Shown in pieces: positions 17,952-25,525 of a DNA stretch of 45,637 nt; the stretch's first letter is position 1, and each line of letters starts with the position of its first letter. Origin of the DNA: JAVBSN01 sp031556525 (GTDB lineage Bacteria > Bacillota > Clostridia > Lachnospirales > Lachnospiraceae); NCBI GenBank assembly GCA_031556525.1, contig JAVBSS010000068.1:1-45637 (forward strand), written 5' to 3'. Both the position numbers and the translations under genes were made by a program. Under the pieces are notes generated by a model. That model searched no databases. It was not told the origin of the DNA and worked only from the letters and a program-made list of their open reading frames with translations.

Positions 17952-17979
17952 GTCACTGAAAATTTTCAGTGGCGTTTAT
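17952..17979. terminator. Palindromic hairpin, possible terminator
   Basis: GTCACTGAAAA and TTTTCAGTGGC form an 11-bp stem with almost no loop (17952-17973), followed by GTTTATA. The arm sequence is like that at 17048-17075. Confidence 0.4.
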
Positions 17980-18017
17980 ATTGCTTAAATTTAAGCTAGA
18001 TGTATTGAAACTTATTT

Positions 18018-18037
18018 AGGTCTCCGACCTTCGGGAG
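18018..18037 (+). promoter_or_regulatory. Two mutually exclusive small hairpins before the 142-aa gene
   Basis: AGGTC-TCC-GACCT (18018-18030) and CTCCGA-CCT-TCGGGAG (18022-18037, one bulged G) share bases and cannot form together. They lie about 25 bp before the GGAGG site of the next gene. A regulatory leader is possible but unproven. Confidence 0.3.
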
Positions 18038-18072
18038 TAGTATAAGTGCTGAATAAAAAGGAGGCTTATATT

Positions 18073-18501
18073 ATGGCAAAAAAAATTATAATTCACGACT
18101 ATGTTGAGAATGGAGAAGGTGTATTACATATTAATGTCCCTAATGGAGATTTTGATATTGAACTATCCATAAAAGAAGGTGTAGTTAAAAGCAACGAAAA
18201 GGCAAATTTAGCAAATAGTAAGGTTACCAATACCATTGACCATACTAATTTGTTTAAGGAGTGTATAGAAGGCGATTATGATAAAGCATATGAACTATAT
18301 GATACAGCTATACAATTAGCTAATGTATGGGGCATTGTAGAGACTCTAGAGGATGTTCCGTCTATTAGAACAATACCAACCAATAATCAAGTGGAAAACA
18401 GGCTTAATGTAATTAATATGGCTAGAGAGTACATAAGTATAACAGAAGATATAGATATCGTAGAGTTTTTAAAGAATAAAGTATTAGAGTTATCTAAGTA
18501 A
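18073..18501 (+). CDS. Hypothetical protein, 142 aa
   Basis: The start at 18073 (MAKKIIIHDYVENG) is chosen because GGAGG lies 8 bp before it; the in-frame ATG at 18046 lies upstream of that site and has none. The first third looks like a small beta-rich region (IIIHDYVENGEGVLHINVPN). The rest is helical with repeated acidic motifs (YDKAYELYDTAIQLANVW). No known catalytic motif or membrane segment is visible. It is followed by a hairpin terminator and a J-domain gene in the same direction. Function unknown; ordinary cargo of the element. Confidence 0.75.
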   Translation: MAKKIIIHDYVENGEGVLHINVPNGDFDIELSIKEGVVKSNEKANLANSKVTNTIDHTNLFKECIEGDYDKAYELYDTAIQLANVWGIVETLEDVPSIRTIPTNNQVENRLNVINMAREYISITEDIDIVEFLKNKVLELSK

Positions 18502-18522
18502 ATATAATACATAATCAAAGTG

Positions 18523-18560
18523 TGCATACATGAGACAATCTCTTGTATGCATTTATTAAT
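18523..18560 (+). terminator. Hairpin terminator
   Basis: TGCATACATGAGA (18523-18535) pairs with TCTCTTGTATGCA (18539-18551), followed by TTTATTAATTTAT. Confidence 0.55.
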
Positions 18561-18599
18561 TTATAGAGAATTTTATCAATAAGGAAAGAGAGACTAACT

Positions 18600-19085
18600 A
18601 TGCATTGGTTTACAAATATAAAGTCAATAGATGAGTTAAGGAAGAAATATCGAGAGTTATTAAAGTTGTATCATCCAGATTGTGAAAATGGCAGTATTGA
18701 GATTACCCAAGAAATTAATACAGAATACGATACAATGTTTGAGATTCTTAAAACAAGTAATAATAGCTTTGAAACATCGAAAGAAGATGATGATACATTT
18801 AAAGCTATTCTAAATGAAATAATATTACTAGAGATAACTGTAGAGATTATTGGCAGTTGGATATGGGTATTTAATGCTTATTCACATAGGGATAAATTAA
18901 AAGAGTTGGGTTTTAGTTGGAATAGTAAAAAGAAAGCATGGATTTGGCATAGTAAACCATATAAGAAACATAGTAAGAAAGAAATATCACTTAGTGATAT
19001 TAGAGATAAATATGGTTCAAAGACTATAAAGAAATATGAAAGAGGAAATATATGTAAAAAGCGTTGTGAAAAATGCACAGAATGA
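18600..19085 (+). CDS. Short J-domain (DnaJ-like) protein
   Basis: 161 aa. The first 60 residues have the J-domain layout: a helix with ELRKKYRELLKLYHPD, where HPD is the motif that stimulates Hsp70/DnaK, then a helix with INTEYDTMFEIL. There is no Gly/Phe region, zinc finger or substrate-binding part. Instead the C-terminal half holds a LKELGFSWNSKKKAWIWH stretch and a Lys/Cys-rich tail. Small J-proteins of this type are frequent on Clostridia mobile elements, where they may recruit host DnaK for an element function; that role is inferred. Preceded by a GGAAAGAGAG site. Confidence 0.8.
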   Translation: MHWFTNIKSIDELRKKYRELLKLYHPDCENGSIEITQEINTEYDTMFEILKTSNNSFETSKEDDDTFKAILNEIILLEITVEIIGSWIWVFNAYSHRDKLKELGFSWNSKKKAWIWHSKPYKKHSKKEISLSDIRDKYGSKTIKKYERGNICKKRCEKCTE

Positions 19086-19440
19086 AGAAAAAATACGCCT
19101 TTAAAACTAATTAAATAAGTGAATGGTTTGAGCGGTCAAATCATTCGTGTTTAGCGGTGAAAAAAGTGGTTGGACATAAGTAGGTAGTTGTTTGACCATA
19201 ACTGGGCAGAGGTGAAAAAAATCATATTATACAGAAGTACTAAACTTTAATGAAATGCTTGAAAACTCTAGCAATTCAAACGTTTTTGGGATAACATAAT
19301 TGTAGGTGGAAACAGAAAAATGATACAAAAGTTTAAGTTTCTTAGATTAAATTAATTTATAAAAGTAATATAGAGATTGTATGAATAAAAGGAAAGGCTT
19401 GTACATAATATAGAACAAGCAATTAAGAAGAGGTCGTGCT
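19086..19440. other. Gene-free stretch with two hairpins
   Basis: No convincing gene. GAATGGTTTGA (19121-19131) pairs with TCAAATCATTC (19136-19146), and GCTTGT (19397-19402) pairs with ACAAGC (19415-19420) just before the next small gene. Neither has a proper T-run. Confidence 0.5.
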
Positions 19441-19602
19441 ATGGATAAGAAAAAATTAAATTATCGTTTTCATAATCCTAACACAGACAAGGATATGGAG
19501 CGGTACATAGAAAAGATACTTATAGATAATGGTGTGAGTCAGTTGTTCACATCGGTAAAGGAAATGCAAGAGACGAATGATAAAATAGAGAAGGTGCTTT
19601 AA
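19441..19602 (+). CDS. Small conserved-looking protein of mobile elements, 53 aa
   Basis: Reads MDKKKLNYRFHNPNTDKDME and continues to an amphipathic C-terminal helix ending NDKIEKVL. The KLNYRFHNPNT opening is one I associate with small proteins of Lachnospiraceae integrative elements; its function is unknown. An AGAGGT site lies upstream at a suitable distance. Confidence 0.65.
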   Translation: MDKKKLNYRFHNPNTDKDMERYIEKILIDNGVSQLFTSVKEMQETNDKIEKVL

Positions 19603-19707
19603 TATAAGCATTATACTTATAATATGCAAAGAGGTATAGTTGGTTAATATCAATTGTATCCAGTGAGATAGAGAAAATATTTCAATTTAGGAAAGGCGCG
19701 AACAAGT

Positions 19708-19866
19708 ATGAGTGGGTATATGTGTGGATATATAGATTGTATCTATGATAATGTTCGAAAGGGGGAGAGTATTAAAAGCGTGAAAATTAAAAAAATCCTT
19801 GTTCTGTCAAGAGTATCAATATCTCAAGGAAATAATTATTTATGCTTTGACTACTACAAGATTTGA
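19708..19866 (+). CDS. Possible small protein, 52 aa
   Basis: An open frame beginning MSGYMCGYIDCIYDN with a weak GGAAAGGCG site before it. It has no recognised domain and could be a decayed remnant. Included as a low-confidence candidate. Confidence 0.25.
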   Translation: MSGYMCGYIDCIYDNVRKGESIKSVKIKKILVLSRVSISQGNNYLCFDYYKI

Positions 19867-20313
19867 TATAGTGTGTTGAAAAATTATGAAAAATATTTGG
19901 TTTTATAAGAATAAAAGGATTGTTTTCTATACTCCCCCCAATTTAATACTTTGAAATTGTTTGTTTTAGTATTGTTGACTTGTAAGGGAAATTTAGATAT
20001 GATGTATTTAAATACCCTATTTATGAATAAGAATAGGATTGCTTTAGTATAGGTGAAAAATGTTTTGGGTTAGTGATATAAAAACTTCAAGAAGACTTTT
20101 GAATAGTATAACTGTGCGATGATAACAACAAAAGTGATGGTTTCAAATATATATTATGTCAATATGTAGAAAATTCCTAAATAAGGAATGATTGAAAAGC
20201 TTAAGCATGGCTATCACCATTGGAGAGAAATCTAAAAGGCTGAAAAACATTGAGGGTAAATAAAGTAGGGTAATATAGGAATTTATTTTATAAAGATGAA
20301 AGGACGCTTTATA
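19867..20313. other. Long leader region before the ATPase gene
   Basis: After the promoter at 19975-20003, about 300 nt would be transcribed before the ATPase start. It contains only very short open frames (for example one of 15 codons at 20188 and one of 17 codons at 20207). I see no strong hairpin or riboswitch signature. Confidence 0.45.
19975..20003 (+). promoter_or_regulatory. Promoter upstream of the ATPase gene
   Basis: TTGACT (19975-19980) and TATGAT (19998-20003) with a 17-bp spacer. It would give a 5' leader of about 300 nt. Confidence 0.6.
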
Positions 20314-22149
20314 ATGAATAAGATAAAAATAAGAGATATTTATGCAGGGAAACCAGATGCTAAAGATGAAATTGATTTTGAAGGATTAGAGGAATTTATT
20401 AAAACATATGTTGTTGCAGAGCATTTTAATGTTGATAGTCTTTTTGATGCAACAAACTGCTTTATCACAGGATTTAAAGGTACTGGTAAGACTGCTCTTT
20501 TATTTTATCTAGACAATAGGTTTAAAGAGATTGATAATAGTACATGTTCGTCTTTTATATTTTTCAAAGAAGAGTTTACAGATGCAAAACGTAGTGAACT
20601 TGAAAGTATAGCAAAAAGAATTTTATCTTCAATAACGGTTGAAAAGGATGCTCTTGTTGATAATCAGGAATTTGAATATGTTTGGCGTTGGCTTTTATTT
20701 AAACGGATTGTCTCAGATAACGATGATTATAATCGAGGTCTTTTTGTAGATGATGAGAATTGGCATATGTTTGAAACTGTTATTGGAAGGATAAAATCAC
20801 CAAGTAATAAAAGAAAATTTGTCATTCCTAAAAAAATAAAAATGGCGGTTTCTCACGTAGATCAAAGTACACAATCTTCAATAACACCAGAGATAGAAGT
20901 TGACTTGCAAAAGCCATCTGATGAAAACTATCAAAAATTTATTGAAGTAATAGATGAAGCAGAGAGTTATATAATAAAATTAATTCGTACAGATATACCA
21001 TATTATATATTTATTGATGAGTTGGAAGCATATTATGGAGATGCATCTGTATTTAAACGTGATTTATGTTTGATTCGTGATTTAATATTCACAGTAAAAA
21101 GGTTTAATTCTAATTTTTCAATTGCAAAGATGAGCCATACCAAAATTATCTGTTCTGTACGAAGTGAGATATTGACAGCAATATCTCGATTTGTTGTAAC
21201 AAAAGAGTTAAATAAAATAACTTCAGGTTTTTCTGTTCCGTTAATATGGAATTATAGTAATACAAGTTCGTATGTGCATCCAATTATTCAGATTCTTCTA
21301 AAACGAATTTCCGTTTGCGAAGGAAATAATAATCCGAATTATAAAGAAATATATGAAAGATGGCTACCAGAAACTATTCATGGAATAGAACCTGCTAATT
21401 ATATTTTAAATAATAGTTGGTGCAAACCTCGTGATATTGTGCGATTGCTTTTAGCTGCACAAAACAGTATTTACAATAATAATGATTCATTTACACAATC
21501 AGTTTTTAATAGTCTTGTTAAATCATATTCGGAAGATAGTCTTACAGAAATTAAAGAAGAATTAAGAGCACTTTACGATACAAGCCAAATTGATGTAATC
21601 ATTAGTTGTTTTATGGGATATAGAACAACATTCTCTGTAAATCAACTTAAAGGGCGAGTGAGTAAATATTATCAAGGGAGCATATTAGATACTCATTTTG
21701 CACAAGTTATAGATGATTTATATAGACTGGGGTTTCTAGGAAATTTTTTGCCTATATCTAAGTCTTATAGATGGCAACACAAAGGAGATGGCAGAGTTAT
21801 TCTGTCAGATGAATGGAGACTATTTGTACATTATGCTTTGCATGGAGCACTGTCATTAGGAAGTCGACAAAATTATGGCTTGAATCGGGGAGAGATACCA
21901 CAAGTAGGTGATGTTGCTCAGGCAGTTGTGAAAAAAGTTATTCATTCTTTCGCGATAGTTGAGTTCACTCATTATGGAGCAGATTATTGGGGGCGTATAC
22001 ATATTTCAGAATTTGCAAAGTTGGGTTATGGATATATTAAAAACTTAAAAACTATTGTTCAGATTGGAGATGAATATACTGTAGTTTTGAAAGAATATAC
22101 TAAAGAACATAAGAATTGGAATCTTGGAATTGTCGAGAGCGAAGGATAA
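20314..22149 (+). CDS. P-loop ATPase of the Sll1717 type with a C-terminal S1-like domain
   Basis: About 611 aa. The N-terminus (IYAGKPDAKDEIDF) and Walker A GFKGTGKT (53-60) fit the Sll1717-type STAND/ORC-like ATPases. Walker B is YYIFIDELEAYYGD (~229-243). Arg-containing helices and a winged-helix-like region follow. The last part (about 530-611: QVGDVAQAVVKKVIHSFAIV, then GRIHISEF and VQIGDEYTVVLKEY) looks like an S1/OB nucleic-acid-binding domain. The start at 20314 is preferred, since AAAGGA lies 9 bp before it; an upstream in-frame ATG at 20296 overlaps that site. The gene stands alone between a promoter and a strong terminator. Its place in a defence-rich element suggests an ATP-driven, nucleic-acid-sensing role, but no nuclease or toxin domain is visible. 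Confidence 0.75.
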   Translation: MNKIKIRDIYAGKPDAKDEIDFEGLEEFIKTYVVAEHFNVDSLFDATNCFITGFKGTGKTALLFYLDNRFKEIDNSTCSSFIFFKEEFTDAKRSELESIAKRILSSITVEKDALVDNQEFEYVWRWLLFKRIVSDNDDYNRGLFVDDENWHMFETVIGRIKSPSNKRKFVIPKKIKMAVSHVDQSTQSSITPEIEVDLQKPSDENYQKFIEVIDEAESYIIKLIRTDIPYYIFIDELEAYYGDASVFKRDLCLIRDLIFTVKRFNSNFSIAKMSHTKIICSVRSEILTAISRFVVTKELNKITSGFSVPLIWNYSNTSSYVHPIIQILLKRISVCEGNNNPNYKEIYERWLPETIHGIEPANYILNNSWCKPRDIVRLLLAAQNSIYNNNDSFTQSVFNSLVKSYSEDSLTEIKEELRALYDTSQIDVIISCFMGYRTTFSVNQLKGRVSKYYQGSILDTHFAQVIDDLYRLGFLGNFLPISKSYRWQHKGDGRVILSDEWRLFVHYALHGALSLGSRQNYGLNRGEIPQVGDVAQAVVKKVIHSFAIVEFTHYGADYWGRIHISEFAKLGYGYIKNLKTIVQIGDEYTVVLKEYTKEHKNWNLGIVESEG

Positions 22150-22237
22150 ACTAAGCTCATATGTTGATTTTAAACATATCCCAAGCTCCTTACTTGTAAC
22201 TTAAAGACAATAAATTTATATACAAATAATTCCACAT

Positions 22238-22271
22238 CGCTTATTCTTATTGAAAAGAATAAGCGTTTTTT
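22238..22271 (+). terminator. Strong terminator after the ATPase gene
   Basis: CGCTTATTCTT (22238-22248) pairs with AAGAATAAGCG (22255-22265), followed by six T. Confidence 0.9.
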
Positions 22272-22365
22272 AGTGGCTCTTTACATAGCCACCCTAACAA
22301 TATGGATAAATTTATTTTAAGGAGAATATCCCTGTTGAATTACAAGTTAAAAAGAGGTGATAGAA

Positions 22366-22570
22366 TTGTTTAATTCTAAAATTGAGATTGACCATTTGAG
22401 ATTGACCTATTTGGAGCAGATTAAATTCGTGAAGAAGTTACTTTAAGAGAGGTTATGGAAATTCTGATTTCTCAAATTTACTAGTTTCCAGATTAGACAT
22501 ATAAGACTATAATTCTAGTGGAAATATAGTTGATTTTATAAAGAAAGTAATCAAACCAAAATCTTTTTTA
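22366..22570 (+). pseudogene. Decayed small gene before the recombinase
   Basis: Behind AGAGGTGATAG a TTG start reads 26 codons (MFNSKIEIDHLRLTYLEQIK, then FVKKLL) to a stop at 22446. In a neighbouring frame the protein-like sequence continues (RGYGNSDFSNLLVSRLDI and DYNSSGNIVDFIKK), interrupted by a stop. This looks like a frameshifted remnant. A 14-bp tandem duplication (TTGAGATTGACC at 22382 and 22396) lies inside it. The remainder of 22150-22628 shows no gene. Confidence 0.3.
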
Positions 22571-22628
22571 TTGCAGTTCTAACCACAATATGGTATAAAG
22601 AAGATGTAACAGAAAGGATGAGACCGTT

Positions 22629-24221
22629 ATGAATATTGCCGCATATTGCAGAGTATCAACAAATAAAGATGATCAATTGAATAGCTTAGAAACTCAAATG
22701 CATTTCTTTAAAGAGTATGCCGAGAAAAACGGTCATAATCTGGTAAAGACATATGCGGATGAAGGTATATCTGGAACTAAGACTAAGAATAGAAAACAAT
22801 TTTTAGAGTTAATGCGTGATGCAAGAAAAAATAGTTTTGAAATGGTAGTAGTTAAAGATATAAGCAGATTTGCAAGAAATACTGTAGACCTATTAAACAA
22901 TGTTCGTGAGTTAAAGGCATTAGGTATTGATACAATATTTTTAACAGCCAATATGACAGTATTAGGTCAATCAGAATTTGTACTCACTATGTTTGGAGCA
23001 TTGGCACAAGAGGAAAGTGCCAATATGTCAAAGCGTGTTAAGTTTGGTAAGAATGAAAATGCAAAGAAGGGCAGAGTACCTAACTTTGTATATGGTTACG
23101 ATAAGACAATTGGAGATTATTACAATCTAACAATAAATGAAAAAGAAGCAAGTATTGTTAGAGAGATATATAAATGGTATTTAACAGATGGTTACGGAGC
23201 GTCAAAGATTGCTAAGATGCTTAATGAGAGGGGCGAGAAGACAAAGAGAAATTGTAATTTCACTCAGAACGCAATATGCAGAATATTAACCAATGAAATA
23301 TATACAGGAAAAGTAGTTAATGGAAAAGAAGAAGTTGCAGACTTTTTAACTGGAGTGCGTACTACCAAGAATGAAGAAGATTGGATAGTTAATTATAATC
23401 CAAACTTAGTTATTATTTCAGAAGAAGATTTTGAAAATGCTAAGAAGACTTTAGAATCAAGAAACAAAGCATTTAATACTACCACAGAACGTCAAAGTAA
23501 TCGTTATTTATTTAGTACACTTATTAAATGTAGTGATTGTGGATGGTCTTTTAGACGTGTCGTAAGAACTTATAAGAACACCTATATTAAATGGGTTTGT
23601 TCAGGACACAACGGAAAAGGAGCAGACAGTTGTCCTAATGCTACAGTAATAGATGAAGATGAGTTAATAGAAGTAGTAGATGCATACTTTCAAGGTATGA
23701 TAAAGAATGAAAAAAAGATTGCAAAAGATATCAAAGAAGGTTTTATTAAGAAGTACAAATCCCTTAGCGATAATGAAAGACATAGAGAAGAATTAGAAAA
23801 AGAGTTGGACAAGTGTAAGAATAAGAGAGAGAAGTACATGAACATGTACACAGATGATTTGATTAGCCGAGAAGAATTAAATGCGGCAATCGGTGATACC
23901 AAATCAAAAATGGAGAAACTTACTAACGAATTAAAATTCATCAATCAGAATCTAGACAAGGGTGATGAATTAGAATCCATTATCAATAAAACATTTAAAG
24001 AGATAAAATCAGTAGTATCTGTTCGCAATATGACAAACCAACAGTTAAAGACTATTATTGATAGAATAGAAGTTGATCATGAGGGTAATGTTGATATATA
24101 CTTTAAACCAAACAAGGAATTAGGGCTTGAAGATACTGTAGAAGTTGACATTCCTTATGAAGTAGACCAAGAAAACGAAACCGTTACAAAAAGCGACGAC
24201 CGTACACAAAGATGTAACTGA
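22629..24221 (+). CDS. Large serine recombinase (integrase of the element)
   Basis: 530 aa. The resolvase catalytic domain starts AAYCRVSTNKDDQLNS with the nucleophile Ser10, followed by DEGISGTKTKNRKQF and VVVKDISRFARN. A recombinase domain follows (GYDKTIGDYYNL to YTGKVVNGK, ~150-235). A zinc ribbon (CSDCGWSF and later CSGHNGKGADSC) and a long coiled coil (~365-450) complete it. This is the layout of phage- and ICE-type large serine integrases, which act with single attachment sites and a directionality factor. The last codons (RTQRCN) and the stop read through spoIIID sequence in another frame, so the C-terminus is partly encoded by the target gene. AAAGGATGA precedes the start. Confidence 0.95.
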   Translation: MNIAAYCRVSTNKDDQLNSLETQMHFFKEYAEKNGHNLVKTYADEGISGTKTKNRKQFLELMRDARKNSFEMVVVKDISRFARNTVDLLNNVRELKALGIDTIFLTANMTVLGQSEFVLTMFGALAQEESANMSKRVKFGKNENAKKGRVPNFVYGYDKTIGDYYNLTINEKEASIVREIYKWYLTDGYGASKIAKMLNERGEKTKRNCNFTQNAICRILTNEIYTGKVVNGKEEVADFLTGVRTTKNEEDWIVNYNPNLVIISEEDFENAKKTLESRNKAFNTTTERQSNRYLFSTLIKCSDCGWSFRRVVRTYKNTYIKWVCSGHNGKGADSCPNATVIDEDELIEVVDAYFQGMIKNEKKIAKDIKEGFIKKYKSLSDNERHREELEKELDKCKNKREKYMNMYTDDLISREELNAAIGDTKSKMEKLTNELKFINQNLDKGDELESIINKTFKEIKSVVSVRNMTNQQLKTIIDRIEVDHEGNVDIYFKPNKELGLEDTVEVDIPYEVDQENETVTKSDDRTQRCN

Positions 24222-24345
24222 ACGTCTTGAGAAGATTAATCCTACGTTGGCCAAGGAAGCTAGAGTTGTTCTAGATACAAATAAATCGGAGCGCCATATA
24301 AGAGGGGGATTAGCAACAAAGGAGAAATATTTACATAATAAATAG
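24199..24345 (+). pseudogene. spoIIID: 3' part of spoIIID cut off by the element (contains the right attachment site)
   Basis: Read in its own frame this stretch gives TVHKDVTERLEKINPTLAKE and, after a few residues, ERHIRGGLATKEKYLHNK and a stop. It matches the C-terminal half of SpoIIID, the mother-cell DNA-binding regulator of sporulation (family pattern STVHKDLTERLPEINP, later RHLRGGEATKLKY). The N-terminal half with the start codon is missing; upstream lies the recombinase gene. The fragment has no start of its own. Excision of the element would be expected to rejoin it with the 5' half, which must lie beyond the left edge of the window. The crossover point probably lies within about 24190-24220. 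Confidence 0.85.
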
Positions 24346-24357
24346 TAGTAATATATG

Positions 24358-24395
24358 AAAAAGCAGGAACTGCAATTGCAGAAATCTGCTTTTTT
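24358..24395 (+). terminator. Terminator of spoIIID
   Basis: AAAAAGCAG (24358-24366) pairs with CTGCTTTTT (24386-24394), with the inner palindrome CTGCAATTGCAG (24370-24381). The downstream arm runs into T residues. Confidence 0.75.
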
Positions 24396-24398
24396 AAA

Positions 24399-24427
24399 TT
24401 GCTATAAATATGAAAAAGGATTATAAT
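24399..24427 (+). promoter_or_regulatory. Promoter of the YhaO/YhaN pair
   Basis: TTGCTA (24399-24404) and TATAAT (24422-24427), 17 bp apart, directly behind the terminator. Confidence 0.6.
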
Positions 24428-24460
24428 ATATGATATTAATTTGGTGAAGAAGGTGACATG

Positions 24461-25525
24461 ATGAAATTTATTCATATAGCAGATGTACATTATGGTGTAA
24501 GACCAGATAAAGGAAAAGACTGGAGCGATACAAGAGCCTTAGAGATAGTAGAGACATTTAGAGATATATTAGGTATTGTGGAGAAAAGTGGTGCGGATTT
24601 ATTATTAATTGCTGGTGATCTATTCCATCATATACCAACAATAAATGAGATAGAAGAGATAGATTATATGTTGGGGAAACTTAGTAAGGCTAGAACGGTT
24701 ATCATAGCAGGTAATCATGACTTTATGCCACTAGGAGCACCTATGTATGGATACAGATTTAGATCTAAGACAGTTTGCTTGCCAGCTGGAAAGACAAGTA
24801 GTGTATATTTGAAAGACATCAATACATGCATTACAGGATATAGTTATGGAGTAAGAGAGATTACGGAAAATGTATTTGCTGGAGTTAGACCTGCCAAAGA
24901 AGGAGCAATTAATATACTATTAGCTCATGGTGGAGATGCCAATCACATACCATTTAATAAAGAAGAATTAAAAAATGCTGGATTTGATTATATTGCTTTA
25001 GGTCATATTCATAAGCCAGAGATAATAGAAAGCAACTTAATGGCATATAGTGGCTCTATAGAACCTATTGATTGTACAGATATAGGTAAGAGGGGATACA
25101 TATATGGTGAGATAGGTGATACAACAAGGATAGTATTTAAACAGTTTAATAAGAGAAGCTATTTCAATATAGGACTTGAGATTAATGCTAGTTGTACTAA
25201 TGAAATGATATTAGATACATTTGAAAATGGTATCAAAAGATTAGGTGAAGATAATATATTTAGGTTAATTCTAAGAGGAAGAAAATCTAATAATATTAAT
25301 GTGGATTTAAGACGTTTGGAGAAAAACTATAATATTTATGAAATAGTTGACAATGTATATAGAGATTATGATATTGAGCAATTATATGAAGAAAATAGAG
25401 AAAATATTATTGGACAATATATTGAAACTTATATAGATAAGCAAGATGATGAAATAAGTAAGAAAGCGTTACATTATGGAATAGAAGCCATTCTTGCTGG
25501 AGGAATTGATAGAGATGTATATTAG
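24461..25525 (+). CDS. yhaO: YhaO/SbcD-like metallophosphoesterase (DNA repair exonuclease subunit)
   Basis: 354 aa from the second of two adjacent ATG codons, which is 7 bp from AGAAGG (the first, at 24458, is only 4 bp away). Calcineurin-type phosphoesterase motifs are plain: FIHIADVHYG at the N-terminus, IAGDLFHH (~47), AGNHDF (~85), LAHGGD and ALGHIHKPE (~183). In SbcCD/Mre11-Rad50 complexes this subunit carries the manganese-dependent nuclease that processes DNA ends. The next gene encodes the ATPase partner and overlaps by 11 bp. It is the first intact chromosomal gene after the element. Confidence 0.85.
   Translation: MKFIHIADVHYGVRPDKGKDWSDTRALEIVETFRDILGIVEKSGADLLLIAGDLFHHIPTINEIEEIDYMLGKLSKARTVIIAGNHDFMPLGAPMYGYRFRSKTVCLPAGKTSSVYLKDINTCITGYSYGVREITENVFAGVRPAKEGAINILLAHGGDANHIPFNKEELKNAGFDYIALGHIHKPEIIESNLMAYSGSIEPIDCTDIGKRGYIYGEIGDTTRIVFKQFNKRSYFNIGLEINASCTNEMILDTFENGIKRLGEDNIFRLILRGRKSNNINVDLRRLEKNYNIYEIVDNVYRDYDIEQLYEENRENIIGQYIETYIDKQDDEISKKALHYGIEAILAGGIDRDVY

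Larger units (their letters stand above)
1..24221. mobile_element. Right part of an integrative element inserted in spoIIID; left end outside the window
   Basis: The right boundary is defined by a large serine recombinase whose 3' end runs into the remaining 3' part of spoIIID. Everything to its left is accessory: defence genes, small hypothetical genes, long non-coding stretches with repeats, and sharp changes in base and codon use. Everything to its right is conserved housekeeping sequence. No second attachment-site copy or spoIIID 5' half is visible, so the element is at least 24 kb and its left end lies before base 1. No conjugation or phage structural genes are visible here. The exact crossover point, probably near 24190-24220, is inferred. 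Confidence 0.75.

Noticed and set aside
24180..24345. Integration in a tRNA gene
   Set aside because: No tRNA-like sequence lies at the boundary; the flanking sequence is protein-coding spoIIID.
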